Source: Asparagopsis taxiformis
Taxonomy: Eukaryota; Rhodophyta; Florideophyceae; Bonnemaisoniales; Bonnemaisoniaceae
Direction: 5' to 3'
Assembly (NCBI GenBank): GCA_030407315.1
Contig: JALQPE010000706.1
Span: 30,982-94,981 of the forward strand
Length of the DNA: 64,000 nucleotides
Shown here: positions 29,678-39,200 of the stretch, piece after piece
Layout of the letters: each line of letters begins with the position of its first letter
Numbering within the stretch: position 1 is the first letter of the stretch
The notes under the pieces: generated by a model
What the model saw: only the letters and a program-made list of their open reading frames with translations
What the model was told of the DNA's origin: nothing
The model's database searches: none
Position numbers and translations under genes: made by a program

Positions 29678-30450
29678 TGCAATAAAGAAGAGAATTGAAC
29701 CCACATTCAAATGTTTGTTAGTAGTGATATTGCTGATTGAGCCAAGTGCTCGGGTTGTGTACAAACTTCTGATAGAAGATCCCTCTTTAGCTCTACTCCA
29801 GTACCCCTTTTTTCTCATATGCTTCCATCCATTCATAGATCTAGACTATTCCATACCAAAATGAACGCAAACTAAACCAAGATTTCTAGAAGGTTACATT
29901 TTTCCCATTGCTAGTTCTTACTGATCTATAGTATACAAAGTAATTGCGGATAGCTCACAGCAACCGGCATTCTACATTCAAAGCTTTAGAAAATCTACAT
30001 TCTATCGTACTCAGTCCGTAAGTTCTACCATTTCATCATTTATTGCATGTTTGGATGAATGAATAATGGTTAGGTTTAACGGTGCGAAATGCCTTGATAA
30101 TGACCCTAGTAATATTATACCATTTTTCGCACCCTTTGTCGCACCCTCCTACCCTAATTTTTTGAATAATTTGATGTGGTAACGTTGCAGAGCCCATATT
30201 CGCACCCCCCCTTTTTCTCAGTCATCATTGGCTACGAAAACATATTTTTTTTATATTTTAGGGTATCCCCACAGTATCCCTCCTTACAGTATCAGTTGCA
30301 CATTTCGATGTGGCGATGGACTCGATTTCTTCTTTTGCGTTTTTCTCAGTGAAGATGGAGAGATAGAACCCCCTTTCTTAGTGCCTTCAAGAGGGTCAAT
30401 AAAAAACTGGTGCTATAACGTGGTATTTGTATGCATTTCCGGGACAATAT
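29678..30450. other. Flank of recombinase element up to the Ty3 insertion
   Basis: About 770 bp, AT-rich, with repeated CGCACCC and CCACAGTATCCC motifs (near 30130, 30200 and 30270) that recur beyond the Ty3 element near 44000. This shows that 30450 and 43875 were once adjacent. No gene is visible. Confidence 0.5.
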
Positions 30451-31259
30451 TGTAGGACCAACCGGGATGGCGGTCACTAAGAGAGTTCTAGAATCGCTTG
30501 CCTTGTCAGGGCGTGTTGAACCGTAACGCGCTCGTGAACTTGCGTTTCGCACGTCGCTCGGTCGCGGAGGCGATCGGGTGGTACAACGGCGGAACGCGCA
30601 GGGTCGATCGCAACACGGGATTCGCGGGCCGGCGCAAGCCGTGATCTCAGGGTGAGATCACCGAGTAAACTCGAGCTCAACACGATCCACGCAGGGGTCG
30701 TAAATCCCTGGCCTAGCGGTATGCGACGCAACGCGCGGTCTCGCGGTGCGACGCAATTCGACGGTCGGTAAACGCGGCGCGCGCGCACGTACGTCGGCGA
30801 TCGTGAGCAATCCGCACGCAACGTCGTAACGCAATCGGTCCTCGCGACGCGCTCAACGCTTAACTCGTAGCTGCGAAAGTGCTGACTGTTTATTGGTAGG
30901 GTGCGAAGCCATGCGACCACTAATAGCTAACTTACTTGGGACAGGCTGTCCTTGTGTGGCCGGCCGGCGGCGGCCGCACGCTCGCACGCAAAAAGGGAAA
31001 TATTTTGGGAAAAAGACTTTCGTCATAAAAAACCCAAAAAGGGGAAATAAAGGGAAATTCGCGGAAATCGCTACACGTGGCGCGGCTCGCGGTTTCGTGG
31101 CAACGTACGCGCGCACGCGCTCGCATTGACGCTCCGTGACACGTAATCAAGGCGCCACGCGTACGCTCGCTTACTAAACTAACTCAAACGGATGCTTGCG
31201 GACTAACGTAAACGCGCGCGCTCGCATCGGTTCCATCGACCAACTTAAATTGCGCCACA
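30451..31259 (-). repeat. 3' LTR of the Ty3 element
   Basis: 809 bp, TG...CA, identical to the other LTR except for one visible base near its plus-strand left end. It contains the palindrome GGACAGGCTGTCC (30939-30951). ORFs inside it are incidental: the same ones occur in both LTRs and show no domain. Confidence 0.95.
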
Positions 31260-31267
31260 CTCCCCCC
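31260..31267 (-). promoter_or_regulatory. Polypurine tract
   Basis: Read on the minus strand, GGGGGGAG stands directly before the 3' LTR, the expected place and composition for the primer of plus-strand DNA synthesis. Confidence 0.8.
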
Positions 31268-31447
31268 GACTAACTCCACAGCGCGTCCTCGCGCGTAACG
31301 TTCTCGTGCACACCTTCAGCTCTCTTCTGTCTTCTTCTCCTCTTCCAATCTTCTGCTTCTCTTCCATCCTTCTGCTTCTCTTCCATCCTTCTATCTCCAT
31401 TCCGCGCGCGCTCGCTCCGTTAACGCTACACGCACTCGCGCTTCGTA

Positions 31448-34405
31448 ATGTCGCGCGATAGTAACGCTCTGCCGAGTTGGCTTCGCGCCGGCGCTGCGTC
31501 TCGCGACGAACCGTCGACGCCCACGAACGCGTCTCCTCGCCCTGCGCGCATCGCGTTTCCTTCTCTTTCAAGCCCGGAGAGTCCCTATTACATGTCCATG
31601 GCGCAGGCATCCTCTTCAACCGTACCCGTAACCGCGAGCGGCCGTGGCGGCAGTGGCGTCGTCGCATCGTCTGACGTTGTCGCTACGGTAGATGCGACCG
31701 CGACTCCAACTTCTGCGTCAGCTGCGCGTTCTGGGAGCGGCATCCCGCTTCGTTCGGTTCCTGCGCCTGCGTCCGTTTCGCTTCCGTCGGCCGCGCAAGA
31801 CGCTCCCGAGTCGATTCCGCGCGCGCGCTACGACGACCCGATCGCGTTCCGATTTATGCCACGCCCCATGCCGACGTGGGCGGAGTTGGGCCGTCGCCAC
31901 TTCTTCCCGCAGCGCTTTCAATGGACGCGCATCGCTGACGTATCGCGCTATGCCGTGTTACCCGGCCACAAGGACGCGCAAGCGGTGTGGGACGCGCGGC
32001 GCGAATCGGCGTCGTGCGACTTGGCGGTCCCCGCGAACTTACCGTGCGACGCGTATTTTCTCGAGGACGAAGCCGACGAACGACTCGTACGCCACCTGGC
32101 CCGGTTGCGCGTGATGCGTCGCGACGAATTTGCGCGAGTCGATCCATGGGCCGCGGCGCCCAGTGCGGGCTTCTTACTTGACGGCAGCGTTCCGTGGAAC
32201 GACGTCGAGCACGAAGGAGAGGCGAGCGTGCCATGGTTTCTTAACGCGGATATGCGCCCGGAAGCGCGGCGCGAGTTGCGTTTGCGGCGCACGTCGGGCT
32301 ACTTCGTTACGTATCGCGATATCGAATTTCGCGAGTTTCCTGATGACCGCGTCGCCGCTTTCTTCCCGCGTTACGATGCGCGCGATTGGCCGGAAGCGCC
32401 CGACTCGTTGTCGGTGCCGCTTCCCTGCGTGTTCCACTACGCGCCGTCGGTATTGCTCGGGCGCGACGTTCCGGTCGAGGCTCGTTCGTATTTCTGGGCT
32501 ATCGCTCTGAGCGAGTGGGTGGTGATGGTTGCCGCTGCGTGGCTTCACGTCGCTTACGTCGAGCGCCGCTTCTTGCGCTTGAACGAGAAATTGATCGCGG
32601 GAATCGAGCGCGTCGGCGTTTCGGCGATCGTGCGGGGCGGAACGTATACGGCGGCGCATCTCGAAAGTCTCTTGACGGAGCATCGCGCGTGCGCGTGGGA
32701 CGAAACTCCGGTTTTCGACCTCGCGCCTGGTATGGACTTCAAGGAGGGCGGGCAATGGTTGCCCTGGAGCGCGGAGCGCGGCGTCGTCGACTGGGCGCAT
32801 GGTTCACTTGGCGTGCACCGGCACACTGAAATTCCACATCTCCTTCTCAATTCGCCGCGCAATCCGTCGCGCGACGCGTTTGCGCATTTAGAGGCGCGCG
32901 ATGTCGTTACCGTTGATGCCGTGTTGTCCGCGCTATCAACTAACGAACTGCACGTTATGCGCGCGACCGATTCGCGCGAGTATGCGCAGTATCTTGGCAT
33001 GGCGGCTTTGTTGGCGATCGAACGTCGGCGCTTCCGAGACGGCCGATATTCTCTTTTCTCCGAGCCACCGCGCGCTCCTATCGACGTCGAGCGACTCGAC
33101 GCGGCGCTGCGCGCGGAGTACGTGAAGGTTTACAACGAGTTGCAGGCCTTGAAAGCGGCGTCTTCCGGCCACGGCGGGGCTGCAGCGTCCAGCAGTGCGG
33201 GCGACGGCGGGGCGGCGGTCAGCAGCGCGGCGAAGAGCGGCGCGGGTGACGGTGCTGCTGCGGGCAGCCGCACGAGCGCAGGCGACGCAGAGGCCGACAA
33301 CGTGGCGGCAAGTGATGCGGCTACCATTGCCAACGAGGCGGGTACTGTTTTGGCCGAATCAGACGCGAACGTGTTGCGGGACCGGCTTGCCGCCGCCGAA
33401 AAGGGCCGGGAGGAGGCGTTGGCGCGCGTGGCGTTGCTCGAAGGGGCTCGCGACGACGCTTTGGCGCGAATGGCTTCCGCCGTGGAGGGCCGCAGCGAAG
33501 CGCGGGCGCGTCTGACATTGGTCGAGCAGAGCCGTGACGAGGCGCTGGCGCGGGTGACGACGATTGCGCAAGCGCGCGACGACGCTGCGGCGCGCCTTAC
33601 CAAAGCGAACGCAACGCGCGACGAAGCGGTGAGTCTCGTGCACGAGGCTGAGAAGACACTTAAGGACGCGGCTGGACGCGAGGCGACGTTAGAGCGCAAG
33701 GCCGGGGAAGACGCGACGCGGATCGAGCGGATGCACAAGGACATCGGTGACTTGCAAGAACGCGTGGCGAATTACGAACGGGCTGCCAGCGGCAATCGCG
33801 CGATGATCACGACCCTCCAAGAACGCTGCGAGGCTGCTACTTCGGCGCAGGAACGAGCGGAACGCGCGCTTAGCGATGTCGAAGCGAACCTCGCGGGCGA
33901 ACGTCAACGGGGCGCGGAGCGTGTTGCGGCGGTGCGTCGGGTGTATACTGCGCGTGAACGGGAGACCGTTCGTAGGATCCAGGATACGATCGAGCGCACG
34001 CATCGCCTCGGCACGACGCTGAATGATATCGTTGGCTTAGTGCAGCGGTCGCCCGAAACGTCCGCGGCGGGGGTGGTGTCTAACAGCGAGACGCAGTCGG
34101 TCAGCGGACTTAACGAGGGAGCGGAAGGGGGAGGCGATGCATCGGTCGCGGTGGGAAGCGACGGGGCTGGTCGCGGAGGTGTGCGGCCAACGACTCGCGC
34201 TCGCGCGGGGGCCGCAGCGTCCGCACGTCCCAGCGTTCCTCCCTTGCGTCTTGGCGTGCAAGACGGGCGCGTCGTGCGCGTGCTGAATCCCGAGCGACGA
34301 CGCAATCACCAAGCAGACACGGCTTCAAGTCGTGCTCGCGCGCGCGGCGCAACGGGCAGTTCTTCGAGCCGACGCACGCGCCGCGAGGATAACGCACGCG
34401 AGTGA
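31448..34405 (+). CDS. 985-residue antisense ORF in the Ty3 3' region
   Basis: The ATG at 31448 opens an uninterrupted ORF on the strand opposite to gag-pol, between the end of pol and the 3' LTR. Residues ~1-120 are Ser/Ala/Pro-rich. Residues ~125-560 look globular with many Trp, Tyr and Phe (PMPTWAELGRRHFFP, YFWAIALSEWVVMVAAAWLHVAYVERRF). Residues ~565-640 are Gly/Ala/Ser-rich. Residues ~650-850 are a long Ala/Glu/Arg coiled coil with degenerate repeats of EGRSEARARLTLVEQSRDEA type. The tail is Arg-rich. Some plant Ty3 lineages (Tat/Ogre, Retand) carry antisense ORFs in the same place, but no similarity is claimed. The lack of stops over 2.9 kb, with a clearly protein-like middle, argues for coding. 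The product is not recognised; high GC lengthens chance ORFs, so some doubt remains. Confidence 0.65.
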   Translation: MSRDSNALPSWLRAGAASRDEPSTPTNASPRPARIAFPSLSSPESPYYMSMAQASSSTVPVTASGRGGSGVVASSDVVATVDATATPTSASAARSGSGIPLRSVPAPASVSLPSAAQDAPESIPRARYDDPIAFRFMPRPMPTWAELGRRHFFPQRFQWTRIADVSRYAVLPGHKDAQAVWDARRESASCDLAVPANLPCDAYFLEDEADERLVRHLARLRVMRRDEFARVDPWAAAPSAGFLLDGSVPWNDVEHEGEASVPWFLNADMRPEARRELRLRRTSGYFVTYRDIEFREFPDDRVAAFFPRYDARDWPEAPDSLSVPLPCVFHYAPSVLLGRDVPVEARSYFWAIALSEWVVMVAAAWLHVAYVERRFLRLNEKLIAGIERVGVSAIVRGGTYTAAHLESLLTEHRACAWDETPVFDLAPGMDFKEGGQWLPWSAERGVVDWAHGSLGVHRHTEIPHLLLNSPRNPSRDAFAHLEARDVVTVDAVLSALSTNELHVMRATDSREYAQYLGMAALLAIERRRFRDGRYSLFSEPPRAPIDVERLDAALRAEYVKVYNELQALKAASSGHGGAAASSSAGDGGAAVSSAAKSGAGDGAAAGSRTSAGDAEADNVAASDAATIANEAGTVLAESDANVLRDRLAAAEKGREEALARVALLEGARDDALARMASAVEGRSEARARLTLVEQSRDEALARVTTIAQARDDAAARLTKANATRDEAVSLVHEAEKTLKDAAGREATLERKAGEDATRIERMHKDIGDLQERVANYERAASGNRAMITTLQERCEAATSAQERAERALSDVEANLAGERQRGAERVAAVRRVYTARERETVRRIQDTIERTHRLGTTLNDIVGLVQRSPETSAAGVVSNSETQSVSGLNEGAEGGGDASVAVGSDGAGRGGVRPTTRARAGAAASARPSVPPLRLGVQDGRVVRVLNPERRRNHQADTASSRARARGATGSSSSRRTRREDNARE

Positions 34406-34839
34406 GCTCCTTTGTACGCATCCGGGCTAGCCGGTAGTCCATTCTACTCCCTTGATTAAACCTCTTGTGTTTTTGTTAACTTTGCCTTAGCCATCCTTCC
34501 TTTCGTACGCGCGGCGCGAATTGCGTTGGCGGCGCATGCGTAGGCGCGACGGTGTACCGCGCGCGACTGCGGCTGCGCCCAACGGTTCCTCGGAGTATCG
34601 TGCGGACGCCCGGGTGGAGGAGCTACTAGCCAAGGTCCGTTGCGAATTTCGTCGCGCGAGTCGCCGCTTGAAGCGGTGGTTGCCCAGTGACCGCGTCGAC
34701 GCTCGGGGTCCGCGAGCGACGCGGTTAGGGGCGCGTGGGGCGAGGCGGGAGAGGGGGAGATGGGGCTGTTGGCCGGTAGGCATACGGGACGGGTGCGTTC
34801 TCGTCGCTCGTATCGTTTGCGTTTCAACGCGTTTACATT

Positions 34840-35005
34840 CGCGTTTCGTCCGCGCTTCGTTGCGCTTTTCGTCCGCGCTTCGTTCGCGTTTCGTCCGCGC
34901 TTCGTTCGCGTTTCTTTCGCGCTTCGTTCGCGCCTTGTCGCGTCTCGTTCGCGCTTTGTCGCGTCTCGTTCGCGCTTTGTCGCGTCTCGTTCGCGCTTCG
35001 GGGGC
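34840..35005. repeat. GC-rich minisatellite in Ty3 3' region
   Basis: Head-to-tail units of about 21 bp (CGCTTTGTCGCGTCTCGTTCG) repeated cleanly in the right part (about 34935-35000), and more diverged CGCGCTTCGTTCGCGTTTCG units to the left. Confidence 0.75.
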
Positions 35006-35847
35006 TGGGTCTCTAATGCCCCTCGTTTTTAGCAGGCGTCTAGGTGGGTTCCCGCCCCCGGGAGTTGGGGTTCGCCATGGCCTTCCTGGACGAAGAGGAC
35101 GGGCGTGTGGGTGGCATCCCTTCTTTCCAGCGGAGGCTTTCGCTTGCTGGTATTCTGCGTCGTTCCCTGCCACCCGTATGGTTCGTCGCGTGCGCGCGTA
35201 TGTGAACAGCCAATCCGGGGGCGCCATCAGGAAGCATCTCGCCACGGCGTCGGGGCAGATCGGCGCCGTCCATTTTTGGCCTGCCCCGGCCTCGGCTCGT
35301 TTTTGGCCTATCATATTCCAGCCCCGTAAATGGCCATGCTGTATGGGCCAATCCCTCCCCCGCAACGACCAATCCAGTGTGCGTGCCTCCCTTTTTCGCG
35401 CGTAATTGCGCTGTCGGGCGTGCCCACTCCCGGGGGATCCTGGCGTTGTCGGCATAGGGGATGGGAAGCGGACGGCACGTGGACTCCCGGCGCCGGTGGT
35501 CGCTCAGGTTCGCGCAGGCGCGGAAGACGGACGGTGGAACGTGATAGTTGCGCGACGAAAACGATGGCGTGGTGGCGCGACGAAGTGACGCTTGGCGAGT
35601 GCGCGGCGAAAGACGAACGTGATTGCGTGGCGAACGGTCAGGCGCGATCGCGTTGCGTCGAACGGTTGCGCGGCATACGATGGAAACGATTGCGTAGCGA
35701 GGGCGGCATGCGGCGAGGGCGTAGCAACAACGGCTGCGTAGTAGCGATGGCGCGGTTGCGCGGCACACAACGACAGGCGACGGTTGTGCGATGACAACGA
35801 TTGCATGGTAGCGCGGCGTTGTGACGCTTGGCGAGTGCGCGGCGAAA

Positions 35848-36035
35848 CCCTAGTGGACATTTTCAAGGATTTATGGAGCACATATGTGTATGCTCCAAAT
35901 ACGAGGTGAATGCTCCAGACAGCATCACAATATATTCGTGAACTCCTCCACTCAGCATGGTTTTATTGCATGAGGGCGGATATCCTCCACTCAACATGCT
36001 TTTGACCCCTTGTACTCTTACCACCTCCACTAGGG
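35848..36035. mobile_element. 188-bp MITE nested in the Ty3 element
   Basis: A 10-bp terminal inverted repeat (CCCTAGTGGA ... TCCACTAGGG) flanked by AAA on both sides. The empty site is preserved in the neighbouring duplicated block (GCGCGGCGAAAGACG at about 35607), which shows AAA is a 3-bp target duplication. The insert is AT-rich within CG-rich DNA and contains an internal hairpin TGGAGCA...TGCTCCA. A 3-bp duplication fits CACTA-type or PIF/Harbinger-type transposases; the superfamily is not resolved. Confidence 0.85.
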
Positions 36036-36202
36036 AAAGACGAACGTGATTGCGTGGCGAACGGTCAGGCGCGATTGCGTGGCAAACGGTGGCGCGGTTG
36101 CGTGGCGAGAACGACAAGCGGCGATGGGAGGCTTGGCCCGCGTGTTTATCTACGCGTCGGTTCCGCTGGGCGGAACTGGCATGTTCAGCCCCATTCCGCG
36201 CG

Positions 36203-39200
36203 TCAATTGCGCGGTGCATGCGAAGGCGCCCGTCGACTCGCGATGCGCGCGCTCGCGCGGCTAGGTGGCGTTATACGTGGGGCGTCGCCGCGTGCCGGTC
36301 GCTTTCTACGATTGCGCGGTGACGTGGCGTCAATCTCGGCGTTGCGCGCGGCGTTTTCAGAGGCGGCGCGTCCGCGGTCGCGGCGGAAACGGGCAACGAT
36401 GGGCGCGGGTAGCGAACTTTCGGGCTCCCAAGTGTCGTCGCGCGGAGAGAAGCCCTTCCAGCGTACACGGAATACGGGCGCTCCGGTGTCGTCGACGCCT
36501 TCAGCCGTCAGTTTGTCAATCATGAACTCCCGCGTTCCATATCCTGCTTCAGGATTGACTTTGCGTGCGTCATCAAGTACGCGTTCGTCACGTCGCACTG
36601 CGTCGCTTGTGTCCTCCGCGTCAGTCGCCCCTTCTTCGCCGCTTGGCGTAACCGGCGCGCGCGTCGCGTTGCGCGGTGCTAGGCGAATACGGTCGGAGCT
36701 GACGAGTTCGGGCACACCGTCGATTATGATTTCGTAAGTGTGCCCGCGGCAGCTTGTGACCGGGAAGGGTCCCGACACGGGATAGTCCAACTTCGAGGGG
36801 CGCGTTCCGTCGTCGCGCTGCGTTCGTGTCGTCGCTCCCGCGCGAGTGTCCAGATAGACCTGGTCGCCAACCTTGATGCTCCTGTTCACCGTGCGTGCGC
36901 CGCGATCGAAGTCGCGTTTGTATCTCGCTTGCGCTTTCTTCAGCGCGTTCGCGGCGCGCGCGTACGCGTCGGATAGCTTCGCAAGAAACTCCATGCGGAG
37001 GAACGGCGTGCTGCGAATCGTGTCGACCTGCTCCGTCCCCAGCGATACGGGGTAGCGCGTTAGCGTGAGTTCGAACGGCGACGTATTCGTCGAGCGATGT
37101 ATCGCGCGGTTGTATGCGTACGCCAGCGCGTCTAGGTGCTCGTCCCAATCCTTTCGCTCTTCGTCAACATAATGGCGCAGCGTCGCGACGATAGTACGGT
37201 TCATACGCTCGACCTGCCCGTTCGACTGCGGGTGATAGGTAGTCGTGAATATGTTACGCGTTCCCATTAGCGCGCACGTTTCCTGAAACAGCTTCGAGCG
37301 GAACTGCGGTCCGTTATCTGAAAGTAGCGTGCGCGGCGGTCCGTAAACGAAGACCCAATCTCGGCAAAACGCTTTTGCGACGGCGAGCGCGGATACGCGT
37401 CCGAGCGCGATGAGTCGACAGAGCTTGCTGTAGCGATCGGCGATTACGAGTACGAAGCGGCGTTGGCGCGGGGTCTCGGGCAGCGGTCCCAGAATATCGA
37501 TAGCGACGTCTTCGAGCGGGCGCGTAGCGGGGAATAGCTTCAGGGCGTTCGTATGGCGATATTGCGTAACGCGGTTGCGCGCGCACGCATCGCATTGTCT
37601 CACCGTGGTGTAGACGTCTACGCTCATCATCGGCCAGTAATACGCGCGTCGAATCGCGTCGTACATGCGTCGCGCGCCCGGGTGTCCTGCAGTTACCGCG
37701 TAATGGTTCGCTCGCAGAATACGTCCTTTTATCGCTTCGGGCACAACTATCTGCGTCGCGTCGTCGAGCGGAGCGGTCCTCATTAGTATCCCGTCGGGGG
37801 ACAGATGGAAGCGCGAACGCGGCGCGGTTTCGACGTCGCGCTTCGCGTTTTGGCAGAATCCGTCCGTCGCTTGCTCGCGAATCCACTCGTCAGTGGACAC
37901 GGGCGGTTCGATGCACGACCGAGTTGCCAGTAGGCAGTCCAAGCTCGGGTAGTATTCTGCGTAGTCGCATAGTAGCGCGGTATCGGTTCGCGCATAAGCG
38001 TCCGCGTGCGGTTCAACGATATTCGCGGCGTCGAAGCAGGGTATCTCGTCCGGTATTACTGTCTCGTCGCAGCTTCGCGTGGCCATTCGCGAGAGCGCGT
38101 CGGCGATAACGTGGCGTTTTCCCTTCTTGTATTCGACGTCGAATTCGAACTCGGCGAGTCGCAATCTCCAGCGCGCGAGTCGTCCTTCTGCGGACGTCAT
38201 GTTCAGGATCCAACGCAACGAATTATGGTCGGTGCGAACCGTGAACTTTCGTCCTTCCAAATATGCGCGTAATAGCAAAACTGCCCATACGACAGCGAGG
38301 CATTCGCGTTCCGTCGTCGAATAGTTGCGCTCCGCGTCGTTAAGCGTGCGCGACCAGTATCCGACTGGATGTAGTACGTCGTCGTCCGCGTCTAGCTGAA
38401 GTAGCGCGCATCCGATTTGCCCTTGCGACGCGTCTGTATCGAGCACATACGGGTGTCCTTCGCGCGGTAGACGGAGGATTGGCGGAGACAACATTGCTTG
38501 TCGCAATGATTCGAACGCGCGCGTTTGCTCCGGCGTCGGCGCGGGTAAGTTGTCTCCTTGGTCCTTCTTTAGTAACTGCGTAAGCGGCGCCGCGACGAAC
38601 GCGAATTTTTCGACGAATCGGCGGTACACGTTGCAAGTTCCTAGGAAACTTCGCAGCTGCGTCTTCGTCGTCGGGTACGTCGCATCGCGCAGCGCGTCGC
38701 ACTTCGTCGTCGGCACGGAGAGCTTCCCAGGCGAAATAGTATGTCCCAGGTAGTCCACCGAGCGTTTGAAGAACTCAGTCTTCGCGAATTTCAGCGAAAC
38801 GCCTGCGCGTCCGAGGATTCCCAGTATCTCGTCGACGTGGTGCACGTGCGCGTTTACGTCAGCGGAGAAGATGATTACGTCATCCAGGTAGACAAGGCAA
38901 TGTTGCCACTTCACGTTCGCGAGCAAAATGTCGAGCGCGCGCTGAAACGTCGCGGGCGCGTTCGAAAGTCCGAAAGGCATGCGGCGAAAGCGGTACGTAC
39001 CGACGTGCGACGTAAACGTAGTCTTATCGCGGTCGGCATGCGCCACTGGGATTTGCCAGTATCCCGAGTTGCAGTCCAGCTTCGTGAAAACTGTCGCGTT
39101 ACCAAGCGAATCGACGCAATCGTCCATGCGCGGAATCGGGTACGCGTCCTTCACGGTGGCGGCGTTCAAGCGGCGGTAGTCAATGCAGAAGCGGGAGGTC

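Larger units (their letters stand above)
24565..30450 (-). mobile_element. Element with tyrosine recombinase, unknown protein and Ulp1 protease, copy 1
   Basis: Three genes lie head to tail on the minus strand: recombinase (29677-28484), 262-residue protein (27826-27038) and Ulp1-type protease (26689-25406). The left limit is taken where similarity to the second copy begins (TAATGTTAGATTATCC at 24565 and 44544). The right limit is unknown because the Ty3 element is inserted at 30450; the interrupted sequence resumes at 43875. The recombinase suggests a Crypton-like or other tyrosine-recombinase element, which leaves no large target duplication. Alternatively 24565-27093 and 44544-47112 could be long direct repeats of one larger element. 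Confidence 0.6.
34406..36202. other. Long 3' untranslated region of the Ty3 element
   Basis: About 1.8 kb between the end of pol (36203) and the end of the antisense ORF (34405). It contains a GC-rich minisatellite (34840-35005), duplicated blocks with GATTGCGTGGCGA motifs (35598-35647 matched at 36036-36084), and a MITE (35848-36035). ORFs here run through the repeats on both strands and are not supported. Confidence 0.6.

Noticed and set aside
30451..31259. ORFs of 70-147 codons inside the Ty3 LTRs as genes
   Set aside because: They are the same in both LTRs because the LTRs are near-identical, overlap each other on both strands, and show no motif; CG-rich DNA simply has few stops.
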